Assembly (NCBI GenBank): GCA_900751885.1
Contig: CAADTH010000068.1
Span: forward strand, 124,001 to 188,000
DNA length: 64,000 nt
DNA from: Clostridia bacterium
Lineage (GTDB): Bacteria > Bacillota > Clostridia > UBA1381
Direction of reading: 5' to 3'
Under the pieces are notes generated by a model. The model was not told the DNA's origin. It was given only the letters and a program-made list of their open reading frames with translations, and searched no databases. The position numbers and the translations under genes were made by a program. The first letter of the stretch is position 1. Every line of letters begins with the position of its first letter. Shown here piece by piece: positions 33,609 through 41,806 of the stretch.

Positions 33609-34908
33609 ATTTCAGCGTCACCTTTTCTCCGTCCAATATCTTGTTCATGGTCCGCATCGCACACATTTTCCCGCACATGGTACATGTGTGCTTGTCCTCC
33701 GGCGGCGTGCTCTCAAAATAGCGTCTCGGCTTGACTGGGTCAATCGCAAGATCGAACATTTGCTCCCAGTCCATCCTGCGCCGCGCCCGGCTCATTCTGT
33801 CGTCCACCTCGCGCGCACCTGGAATCCCCTTCGCGATATCTCCCGCGTGCGCCGCAATTTTCGCCGCCACAATTCCCTCCTTCACATCCTCCAAATCCGG
33901 CAGGCGAAGATGCTCAGCCGGCGTCACATAGCACAAAAAGTCCGCGCCGTTTGCCGCCGCCACCGCGCCGCCGATTGCCGACGTGATGTGGTCATACCCC
34001 GGCGCAATATCCGTCACAAGCGGTCCCAGCACATAAAACGGCGCGTTGTGGCAGAGCCGCTTTTCCAACGCCATATTCGCCGCAATCTCATCAAGCGCCA
34101 TATGCCCAGGTCCCTCAACCATAACCTGCACGTTCTTCTCCCATGCGCGCTTTGTCAGAATGCCAAGCTCAATCAGCTCACTAATCTGCGCCGCGTCCGT
34201 CGCGTCGTTCGTGCTTCCCGGGCGGCACGCATCCCCCAGGCTAATCGTCACGTCATACTCCGCCAGGATATCCAGCACCTCGTCATAGTATTCATAAAAT
34301 GGATTTTCATTCCCTGTCATCTCCATCCACGCAAAAATCAGCGAGCCGCCACGCGACACAATATTTGTAATCCTGCTTGTCTCCTTGAAAATCTGCGCGG
34401 TTCGCCTGTTGATTCCGGCGTGGATCGTCATAAAGTCCACACCCTCCTTCGCATGTGCGCGGATGACCTCCAAAAATTCCTGTGCCGTAATGTCCTCGAG
34501 CTCCTTTTCCAAGTATCCAATCGCGTCATACATCGGCACGGTTCCAATCATCGCCGGAGAGTAATCCACCAGCTTCGTGCGGAACTCTCTCGTCTTTCCA
34601 TAGGAGCTTAAATCCATGATTGCCTCCGCTCCCATGTCGATTGCCGCCTTGACCTTTTCCATCTCCACCTCGTAATTCATGCAGTCGCGTGAAATCCCGA
34701 GGTTCACATTAATCTTTGTGCGCATGCCTTCCCCAACGCCCTCCGCGCTCAGTGAGGTATGTAATTTGTTCGCGGGAATCGCCACGCTCCCCTTTGCAAC
34801 AAGCTCGCGCACCTGCTCCGGTGTCCTGTTCTCCTTTTTTGCCACCGTCTCCATTTCCTTTGTGATGATACCCCGCTTCGCTGCATCCATCTGTGTTGTA
34901 TAGTCCAT
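33607..34908 (-). CDS. thiC: Phosphomethylpyrimidine synthase
   Basis: A 433-aa radical-SAM enzyme making HMP-P from aminoimidazole ribotide in thiamine synthesis. The C-terminal iron-sulfur motif CTMCGKMCAMR is present, as are the core segments FMTIHAGINRRTAQ, VEGPGHMALDEI and GPLVTDIAPGYDHITSAIGGA. It is the short form typical of Clostridia. TPP riboswitch upstream. Confidence 0.98.
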   Translation of the reverse strand: MDYTTQMDAAKRGIITKEMETVAKKENRTPEQVRELVAKGSVAIPANKLHTSLSAEGVGEGMRTKINVNLGISRDCMNYEVEMEKVKAAIDMGAEAIMDLSSYGKTREFRTKLVDYSPAMIGTVPMYDAIGYLEKELEDITAQEFLEVIRAHAKEGVDFMTIHAGINRRTAQIFKETSRITNIVSRGGSLIFAWMEMTGNENPFYEYYDEVLDILAEYDVTISLGDACRPGSTNDATDAAQISELIELGILTKRAWEKNVQVMVEGPGHMALDEIAANMALEKRLCHNAPFYVLGPLVTDIAPGYDHITSAIGGAVAAANGADFLCYVTPAEHLRLPDLEDVKEGIVAAKIAAHAGDIAKGIPGAREVDDRMSRARRRMDWEQMFDLAIDPVKPRRYFESTPPEDKHTCTMCGKMCAMRTMNKILDGEKVTLK

Positions 34909-34930
34909 TCTCTTCTCCTCCTATCGCATC

Positions 34931-35085
34931 AAAAAAAGCTTCTCTGCACACCGCAAAGAAGCTTTCTGTCTCTTATCCTCTTTCCCTACGCCGGCATTAT
35001 CCGTATCAGGTTCCTGACAGGCTCTATCGCCCATCAATGGGTCGAAGCACTCTAGCTTCCTCTCAGCACGCTTTTGCGGCTCCCC
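34931..35085 (-). promoter_or_regulatory. TPP riboswitch (THI element) of thiC with terminator
   Basis: The aptamer at 34982-35085 shows GCTGAGAGG in the 5' half and ACCTGATACGGATAATGCCG followed by GCGTAGGGA in the 3' half. The expression platform is the hairpin AAAGCTTCTTTGCGG...AGAGAAGCTTTTTTT (34931-34965), a transcription terminator just before the thiC ribosome-binding site. Confidence 0.96.
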
Positions 35086-35120
35086 ATAGTATTCAGTTTT
35101 CATATGCCACATCTTCCACT

Positions 35121-35561
35121 CTAGCCTTTGACTTGAATTGGGATATAATAATCCATTTGAACATATCCCAACGCATCTGTAGCCGCCGGTGGTGTAATAC
35201 AATTTCCAAGCTCCGGCCTAGAACAATCAATTATAAACCCGTGAGATTCTACAAACGCACGAATTGCCGCTTTTTCTTCTTCTCCGGACTGCCCGTCAAT
35301 TCCAGTGGCAACGGCATATAGTCCTCCTTTAAAGTCGATAATATCGAACCCGTCTGGAACCGTCATGCCATCCTCATATAAGTAAACCCAGCAGAATCCC
35401 TCCGCCGCTCCATCCCAGAAGAGATAATCCTTTGGAAACATGCTTCTCGGCTGAGAAGAAAACCACTCCTCAAAATGGGCAAACTTTTCCTGTCCAAACA
35501 TTCCAATACCGGAAGACACCATCTTGCAGTCCGGCATCTCATAAATGCGTATCCCTTCCAT
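35121..35561 (-). CDS. GyrI-like / effector-binding domain protein
   Basis: A 146-aa protein starting MEGIRIYEMPDCKMVSSGIG with AGGGG upstream. It resembles the small-molecule-binding GyrI fold (FPKDYLFWDGAAEGFCWVYL, YAVATGIDGQSGEEEKAAIRAFVESHGFIID) and is a stand-alone version of the C-terminal half of AraC-type regulators such as the one at 16243-17109. Function unknown; ligand binding or cyclopropanoid hydrolysis is known for some relatives. Confidence 0.75.
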   Translation of the reverse strand: MEGIRIYEMPDCKMVSSGIGMFGQEKFAHFEEWFSSQPRSMFPKDYLFWDGAAEGFCWVYLYEDGMTVPDGFDIIDFKGGLYAVATGIDGQSGEEEKAAIRAFVESHGFIIDCSRPELGNCITPPAATDALGYVQMDYYIPIQVKG

Positions 35562-35622
35562 TTGTATCCCCTTCCATTTCTTTTTCTCATTATATCTCAC
35601 AGACTGCTGTTTGTCAAACCAT

Positions 35623-37092
35623 TTATCCCCTTCTGTACACACTCGTAATCTGTGCAATTCTCCAAAGCACATCCTCACCGAGCTGCTGTCTTCTCACGCG
35701 GAACGTCCAGTTTCCGCCGAGTGTGGACGGTGTATTCATTCTCGCCTGGCTTCCAAGCCCCAAATAGTCCTGAATCGGCACAATCACAATATCCGATACA
35801 CTGCTCATCACGCATCTGATAAACGCATCGGGAAAATCTACTCGCCTGTCTGCATGCAGATACTCGCTTGCAAACCGCCTCTCTTCTGGGTTTGCGCTGT
35901 CATACCAGCCCAAAATGGTGTCGTTGTCATGCGTCCCTGTGTAGGCGATACATCTTCTCGTGTAATTGTGCGGCAAATACTCGCTGTCATCATACGGGTC
36001 AAACGCAAACTGCAGCACCTTCATTCCAGGGTATCCGCTCTCCTCGAGCATCGTATGCACCTGAGGCGTCAGGAACCCCAAATCCTCCGCAATGATGTTC
36101 ACATCTCCAAGCGCCCTCTTCACCGCGTCAAACAGCTCAATTCCGGGTCCCTTTTCCCATGTTCCCTCTGTTGCGTCCTCCCTGCCGTATGCAATCGTGT
36201 AATACGACTCAAAGCCCCTGAAATGGTCAATTCGAACCATGTCATACAGCTCCATCGCCATCGAAATCCGCCGAATCCACCACGCATAGCCCTCTTTTTG
36301 CATCCTCTCCCAGTCATACAGGGGATTTCCCCAAAGCTGTCCCTTCGGCGCGAATGCATCCGGCGGGCATCCCGCCACCTTGATTGGAAATTTGTTTTCA
36401 TCCAATAAAAACAGCTCTCCCTCTGTCCACACCTCACTGCTGTCGAGCGCCACATAGATTGGCATATCCCCAATCAGCTTGATTCCATTCTCATTTGCAT
36501 ACCGCTTGAGATTTGCCCACTGCTTATAAAACTCATACTGCAAAAATTGATAAAACTCAATGTTCCTGGAGAGCTTTTCCCGGTATTCCTTCACCGCATC
36601 CGGCTCTCTCATGCGAATATCCTCATCCCAATACAACCAGCACTTGAAATGGTTGTGCTCTTTAACCGCCATATAAAGCGCGTAATCCGAAAGCCAATCT
36701 GAGTTCTTTTCTACAAATGCCTGATACTCTCCGTCCGGCTCAAACCTTGCAAAGGCTGTGCGCAAAACAGGATACCTGTTCTCGAATATCCGTCCATAAT
36801 CCACGCACGCCGGATTCTCTCCAAAAAAATAGTTCTCAATTTCCCGACGCTCTAACAGCCCCTCCTCACACAAAAGATCCAAATCAATGAAATAAGGATT
36901 GCCTGCAAACGCCGATGGTGACTGGTATGGCGAATCCCCATAGCTGGTTGGATTCACCGGCAGAACCTGCCAATAGTGCTGGTGTGCCGCCTTTAGAAAA
37001 TCCACAAATTCATATGCCGCTTTGCCCAGCGTCCCGATTCCATAGGGCGACGGCAGACTCGATATATGCATCAAAATACCGCTTTCGCGCAT
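35623..37092 (-). CDS. malQ: 4-alpha-glucanotransferase (amylomaltase)
   Basis: A 489-aa GH77 enzyme that moves alpha-1,4-glucan segments between maltodextrins. RESGILMHISSLPSPYGIGT is the family start. The catalytic sequence VRIDHFRGFESYY (nucleophile Asp), NIIAEDLGFLTP (acid/base Glu) and TGTHDNDTILGWY are intact. The start at 37092 has AGGAGG upstream. Single-gene unit; cytoplasmic. Confidence 0.97.
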   Translation of the reverse strand: MRESGILMHISSLPSPYGIGTLGKAAYEFVDFLKAAHQHYWQVLPVNPTSYGDSPYQSPSAFAGNPYFIDLDLLCEEGLLERREIENYFFGENPACVDYGRIFENRYPVLRTAFARFEPDGEYQAFVEKNSDWLSDYALYMAVKEHNHFKCWLYWDEDIRMREPDAVKEYREKLSRNIEFYQFLQYEFYKQWANLKRYANENGIKLIGDMPIYVALDSSEVWTEGELFLLDENKFPIKVAGCPPDAFAPKGQLWGNPLYDWERMQKEGYAWWIRRISMAMELYDMVRIDHFRGFESYYTIAYGREDATEGTWEKGPGIELFDAVKRALGDVNIIAEDLGFLTPQVHTMLEESGYPGMKVLQFAFDPYDDSEYLPHNYTRRCIAYTGTHDNDTILGWYDSANPEERRFASEYLHADRRVDFPDAFIRCVMSSVSDIVIVPIQDYLGLGSQARMNTPSTLGGNWTFRVRRQQLGEDVLWRIAQITSVYRRG

Positions 37093-37155
37093 CTGTTTTC
37101 CTCCTAATCTGATTCTCTCTCCTTTATATTTACCCAGCTTTCCTTGTTCAGAAAC

Positions 37156-37180
37156 AAAAAGCGGTATTGACACCGCTTTT
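37156..37180 (-). terminator. Terminator after the cysteine protease gene
   Basis: AAAAGCGGTGTCAATACCGCTTTTT on the minus strand, 7-25 bp past the stop at 37187. Confidence 0.82.
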
Positions 37181-37186
37181 CGAATT

Positions 37187-39094
37187 CTATTGCTCCAGTA
37201 AAATTTCTGCTCCCTCTGCAAGCGGTCGCATGGTGTCGAATCCATCCCACAAAAATAGCTTTGCCTGCTCTGTCTCTGTCAGGGTAAATACTGCCTCCCC
37301 TGTGCTTTCTCTGTCTGTGATTGTTACAGACTTTATCTCTGGCTTTCCTGTTTCTCCTTCAGCAAACACGGGAACCATCAACAGCTTCACACCGTAGACT
37401 CCTTGTTCAATAGATTTCGTAACAGGTACTGTCACCTTGATTGAATCATTCTCTCTTTCCGTTGTAACCGCCTGTGTGTCGATTCCTATTTCCCCATATG
37501 AAATTTGGTACTGAGTATATGCCTTGATATTGAAATTCATCTGCTTGGATACGTCCGGCTCCTCGTCATTCCATACATCCTGCCAATTATCTGTATCATC
37601 CCAATACAGAAAGCTCTGTCCTGGCGCGGCAGACGCATTCTGGCGGACGCCATCATCGCCCTCCTTTGTAAAATTGCATTCAATCGGTACATATACATAT
37701 TCCTGATCTCTTGTCGTGTATCTCACACAAGCGGCAAACATCCCTCCCGCCTCCAGAGAAACCGCCTGCGGCAGTGCAATCCGGTAAAATCCAGGCTTTT
37801 CAAAGGTTTTCGACACCAGCACATCACTGTCTGTCATGTCGTGCGCGGAAAACGCCTGCTCGTCTGGAAACACCTTCACCGCCACATCGCATGTCGTGTT
37901 CGCCTGACACACAAACACACCAACAGAAGTGACTTCATCCTTTGTATCCCTGATTGGGAATACATTCGCCGCCCACTGTGATGTAACCGGCACTCCCTCT
38001 CCATCGTGCAGATAGGTCCAAGCCGCATATCCGAACGGATCATATTGATAGATATGATCATACCCTTCTTCGTCATCCGCCGCCTGGAACGCCGCGCTGT
38101 AGGTGCCAAAACACGTATCATAATACGAAATCCACATGTATCCGCCGTCAAACTGGTCGGCGCCCCAGCTGTTTCGAATCAGCCACGCGCCGTCCCCCTC
38201 CGGCTGTGTCAAAAAATTCTCCTTCGGGTACGCGTCATCCCATCCAACCACCGCTACTGCATGATTTTGCGCGCGGTAACCGTTATAATAGTAATATGCG
38301 TTGGTCTCATGGTTCATATAAAGGTTCGTAACCAGACTTCCCATATCCGAGTAGTAGGACGTCGACACCGCGCCATATTGAAGCACTGTCTCCTTCATAT
38401 CGCGAATAAACGCCTGCCTGTCTTCGCTTGCCACGCCGCCAATTAGATTGCGCGGCATATCAGGCACAAACACGACGTCTCCTGCTATCTTCTTCACCTC
38501 ACCGGCAGGCTTCGTGTAATACTCGTCAGCAGGCGACACAATATGCGGCTGCCCTTCGATGTAATCCCGAACCAAAACCGGACCGTCGCCGCGCGAATAA
38601 TACGCCTGTGCGTAATAGTTGTTGCCTCCGCCGTCCGGCGCCCTGTCAAATCCCCACGGATTTTCATTGTCCGCCGAGCACTGCAATCCCATGTGCTTTT
38701 CTGAAAAAAGCAGGTTCTCATCTGTCAGAAACTCGTCTCCCAGCCCTTTTTTCAAAAGGCTCGACTCAAGTGAAGCGCTCGATGAAAACGCCCAGCAAAT
38801 CCCCTCCTGTCCCTGATTTCGAATCGGCGGAAGTCCCGTCACATCGCGAAGGTCATACTTCTGTGGCAGGGCTTCTCTGGCAGTGCGAAGTCCGCTCCTC
38901 GTCCCCCCACCCTTTACCGTTGCAGGCGGCGGAACAATCCCATACTCCTTTGGATTGCTTAAATAATCCATGTACTCACTTTGCGGCTGTGAAACCGTGA
39001 TGTTCCCCTGCGCCAGCGCAGTCACTGCACCCAAATTCATGCAAACGAGCACAGCGAAAAGAGCTGACGTGATTCGTTTTGTTTGTTTCTTCAT
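37187..39094 (-). CDS. Secreted C1A (papain-family) cysteine protease with C-terminal beta-rich domain
   Basis: A 635-aa protein with a signal peptide (KKQTKRITSALFAVLVCMNL, cleavage near ALAQG). After a short pro-region the papain fold begins at KYDLRDVTGLPPIRNQGQEG. It has the catalytic Cys in ICWAFSS, His in NHAVAVVGWDD and Asn in LIRNSWG. Residues about 390-530 resemble the lectin-like domain of such clostridial proteases (VFPIRDTKDEVTSVGVFVCQ). No sortase motif or anchor was seen. Probably extracellular protein or peptide degradation. Confidence 0.92.
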   Translation of the reverse strand: MKKQTKRITSALFAVLVCMNLGAVTALAQGNITVSQPQSEYMDYLSNPKEYGIVPPPATVKGGGTRSGLRTAREALPQKYDLRDVTGLPPIRNQGQEGICWAFSSSASLESSLLKKGLGDEFLTDENLLFSEKHMGLQCSADNENPWGFDRAPDGGGNNYYAQAYYSRGDGPVLVRDYIEGQPHIVSPADEYYTKPAGEVKKIAGDVVFVPDMPRNLIGGVASEDRQAFIRDMKETVLQYGAVSTSYYSDMGSLVTNLYMNHETNAYYYYNGYRAQNHAVAVVGWDDAYPKENFLTQPEGDGAWLIRNSWGADQFDGGYMWISYYDTCFGTYSAAFQAADDEEGYDHIYQYDPFGYAAWTYLHDGEGVPVTSQWAANVFPIRDTKDEVTSVGVFVCQANTTCDVAVKVFPDEQAFSAHDMTDSDVLVSKTFEKPGFYRIALPQAVSLEAGGMFAACVRYTTRDQEYVYVPIECNFTKEGDDGVRQNASAAPGQSFLYWDDTDNWQDVWNDEEPDVSKQMNFNIKAYTQYQISYGEIGIDTQAVTTERENDSIKVTVPVTKSIEQGVYGVKLLMVPVFAEGETGKPEIKSVTITDRESTGEAVFTLTETEQAKLFLWDGFDTMRPLAEGAEILLEQ

Positions 39095-39308
39095 ATTACT
39101 ATCCCTTTCACTTTTTATTGTATATAGTATACCATAAATTTTAGTTTATTTCAGGGTTTTCTCTTTTTTGATTAATCTTTCTGTAATCTGTTTCTCTTCT
39201 TGCATATAGACAAAAGCCATCTTCGCCACTTTTTTCTTGCTTTTTGTGTCCACAGACAGTATAATAAACCTAAGTTATTCTATACCTATCAAACAAAGGA
39301 GGAATTCA

Positions 39309-39992
39309 ATGAATTATCAAATTTTCGGCGAGCCGCTTCCCGCGGTCACAATCGACCTTGCCCAGGGGGAGAGTATTTTCACAGAATCCGGCGGTATGGC
39401 GTGGATGACCGACGGCATCAAAATGGACACCAACATGCGGGGCGGTCTGTTTAAAGGACTTGGACGCATGGTATCAGGCGAGTCCATCTTTATGGCGACC
39501 TACACCGCAGAGCGCCCAAGCTGTCAAATCACGATTGCCTCCTCCTTTCCGGGATGCATCATCCCGCTTGATTTATCGGACGGCACGCAGTACATATGTC
39601 AAAAGAGCGCATTTCTATGCGCACAGCCGACCGTCGAGCTTTCAATGGACGCCAAGCGCGGCGCCAAGGGAGGCTTATTCGGCGGAGAGGGCTTCATCAT
39701 GCAGCGCTTATCCGGTAGCGGAATTGCCTTTGTCGAGCTTGACGGAAGCATCGTAAAAAAGACACTTGCACCGGGTGAGAAGCTGGTTTGTGACACCGGA
39801 AACGTCGCCCTATATGAATCCACTGTCGGTTACAGCGCACAGATGGTAAAGGGCTTTAAAAACATTCTCTTTGGAGGAGAGGGACTATTTCTAACCACAC
39901 TGACAGGTCCCGGAACCGTATGGCTTCAGACCATGACTATGCCAGACTTTGCCGGACGTCTGATTCCATACCTGCCGGCATCCAAATCATAA
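39309..39992 (+). CDS. TIGR00266 / AIM24 family protein
   Basis: A 227-aa protein with start MNYQIFGEPLPAVTIDLAQG and GGAGG 7 nt upstream. ESGGMAWMTDGIKMDTNMRGG, GEGFIMQRLSGSG and the repeated beta-structure ending TLTGPGTVWLQTM are typical of this family. Its members are homotrimeric beta-barrels of unknown function. A promoter-like TTGCTT-N17-TATAAT lies about 50 bp upstream (around 39238-39266). It is followed by a zinc-ribbon gene at 40011. Confidence 0.9.
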   Translation: MNYQIFGEPLPAVTIDLAQGESIFTESGGMAWMTDGIKMDTNMRGGLFKGLGRMVSGESIFMATYTAERPSCQITIASSFPGCIIPLDLSDGTQYICQKSAFLCAQPTVELSMDAKRGAKGGLFGGEGFIMQRLSGSGIAFVELDGSIVKKTLAPGEKLVCDTGNVALYESTVGYSAQMVKGFKNILFGGEGLFLTTLTGPGTVWLQTMTMPDFAGRLIPYLPASKS

Positions 39993-40010
39993 AAAAGGAG
40001 AGTATGTATA

Positions 40011-40262
40011 ATGGATCAAAAATTTTGTCAATCCTGCGGTATGCCAATGGGCGATACAGACGAGCTTTATGGCACAAACAAAGATGGAACCAAGAGCACA
40101 GACTACTGCAAATACTGCTATGACAGCGGAGAATTTACTACTGATTGCACGATGGAGGAGATGATAGAAGAGTGTATTCCTCACATGGAGGGCATGCCGG
40201 AGAATCAGGCACGCTCGATGATGCAGCAGTTTCTTCCGGCACTGAAGCGCTGGAAAAAGTAA
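40011..40262 (+). CDS. Small putative zinc-ribbon protein
   Basis: An 83-aa protein with CQSCGMPMGDTDELYGTNKD then YCKYCYDSG, giving two CxxC pairs for a zinc ribbon. The helical C-terminus reads MEEMIEECIPHMEGMPENQA. This is a common small family in Firmicutes that is sometimes fused to AraC regulators. Function unknown. GGAGAG precedes the ATG; shares a transcript with the AIM24 gene and ends at a terminator. Confidence 0.9.
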   Translation: MDQKFCQSCGMPMGDTDELYGTNKDGTKSTDYCKYCYDSGEFTTDCTMEEMIEECIPHMEGMPENQARSMMQQFLPALKRWKK

Positions 40263-40265
40263 AGC

Positions 40266-40295
40266 AAAAAAAGTGGCGTACTGCCACTTTTTTTA
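40266..40295 (+). terminator. Terminator after the zinc-ribbon gene
   Basis: AAAAAAAGTGGC GTACT GCCACTTTTTTT; symmetrical, so also usable for gltD. Confidence 0.88.
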
Positions 40296-40306
40296 TTGCT
40301 TCTATA

Positions 40307-41794
40307 TCACACAGACGGCAAATTCGTCTCTCCCATCAAAAACAAATCGACCTCCCTTGCCGCTTCCCTTCCCTCACGGATTGCCCACACCACAAGGCTC
40401 TGTCCGCGGTGCATGTCCCCCGCGGTGAACACTCCCTTCAGGCTGGTCTGATAATGGTTTGCTGCCACGTTCGACCGCGCATCTGTCTTTAGTGACAGCT
40501 GACGGATGATGTCCTGCTCCGGCCCCAAAAATCCCATGGCAACCAGCACCAAGTCCGCCGAAATCACCTGCTCACTTGCCTCCACCGGCTTCGGATTCAT
40601 CCTGCCTGTCTCCTCATCCTTGACCCAATCCACCTTGGTTGTATGCACCTGTTTTACCTTACCGCTGTCATCTCCCACGATTTTTGTCACTGTGGTCTCA
40701 TACACTCTCGGATCACGGCCGAATACCGCGATGGACTCCTCCTGTCCATAATCTGTCTTTCTCACCTTCGGCCACTCCGGCCATGGATTGTCGCAGGTAC
40801 GCTCTGCCGGCAGCTGGGGCATAATCTCAAGCTGCACCACGCTGTTGCACCCGTGCCGGATTGCCGTGCCCACACAGTCTGTCCCCGTGTCGCCTCCGCC
40901 GATGATTACGACGTCCTTGTCCTTGCAGTCAATATATGTGTGGTCCTCCAAATTCGAATCAAGCAGGCTTTTTGTATTCTTCGCGAGAAAATCTACCGCG
41001 TAATAGACGCCGCCCAGTCCGCTTCCCTCTGCCTTCAAAGGGCGCGGCAGGGTCGCTCCACAGCAGAGCACCACCGCATCGAATTCGTTGACCAGACGGG
41101 ACGCCGGGTAATCCGTTCCAATCTGCGTATTGCACTGGAAGATGACCCCCTCCTGCTTCATCAAATCCACTCTCCTCTCGACCACCTGCTTGTCGAGCTT
41201 CATATTCGGGATGCCATACATCAACAGCCCCCCCACGCGGTCAGCACGCTCAAACACCGTCACCTGATGTCCTGCCTGATTCAGCTGATCCGCGCACGCA
41301 AGCCCAGACGGTCCCGAACCAACCACCGCAACCTTTTTGTGTGTCACCCTCTTCGGCATACGTGGCCTTACCTTATCCTCTGCAAACATGTGGTCGATGA
41401 TATGCGCCTCAATGCTTTTGATGGTGACCGGTGGGTCGTGCAGTCCAAGCGTACAAGACCCCTCGCACGGCGCCGGACACACTCTGCCTGTAAACTCCGG
41501 AAAATTGTTTGTCTTCATCAAGCGTTTGTACGCCTCATCGTACTCTCCGCGGTACACCAAGTCATTCCATTCCGGGATGAGGTTGTGAAGCGGACATCCC
41601 ATGACCGACCCATTGATAATCTGTCCCGTATGGCAAAACGGCACGCCACAGTCCATACACCGAGCTCCCTGGAGCTTGAGTACAGCAGGCTCCAGGTGTG
41701 TGTGGAATTCGTCGAAATCCTGAATCCTCTCCTCGGGTCTTCTCCCCTCTGGCACCTGCCTGTTATATTCTAAAAATCCGGTTGGTTTTCCCAT
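40307..41794 (-). CDS. gltD: Glutamate synthase (NADPH) small subunit
   Basis: A 495-aa protein. The N-terminal Cys-rich Fe-S region has CMDCGVPFCHTG and CPLHNLIPEWND, then CPAPCEGSCTLG. FAD-binding GSGPSGLACADQLNQAGH and NADPH-binding GGGDTGTDCVGTAIRHG follow. It passes electrons to GltB for glutamine-dependent glutamate synthesis. It starts 12 bp after gltB. Confidence 0.97.
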   Translation of the reverse strand: MGKPTGFLEYNRQVPEGRRPEERIQDFDEFHTHLEPAVLKLQGARCMDCGVPFCHTGQIINGSVMGCPLHNLIPEWNDLVYRGEYDEAYKRLMKTNNFPEFTGRVCPAPCEGSCTLGLHDPPVTIKSIEAHIIDHMFAEDKVRPRMPKRVTHKKVAVVGSGPSGLACADQLNQAGHQVTVFERADRVGGLLMYGIPNMKLDKQVVERRVDLMKQEGVIFQCNTQIGTDYPASRLVNEFDAVVLCCGATLPRPLKAEGSGLGGVYYAVDFLAKNTKSLLDSNLEDHTYIDCKDKDVVIIGGGDTGTDCVGTAIRHGCNSVVQLEIMPQLPAERTCDNPWPEWPKVRKTDYGQEESIAVFGRDPRVYETTVTKIVGDDSGKVKQVHTTKVDWVKDEETGRMNPKPVEASEQVISADLVLVAMGFLGPEQDIIRQLSLKTDARSNVAANHYQTSLKGVFTAGDMHRGQSLVVWAIREGREAAREVDLFLMGETNLPSV

Positions 41795-41806
41795 CCTGCT
41801 CCCTCC

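Noticed and set aside
33688..34611. 307-codon plus-strand frame opposite thiC, and a 376-codon one (40643-41773) opposite gltD
   Set aside because: Arg/His-rich shadows typical of the reverse strand of GC-biased genes; both sense genes are certain.
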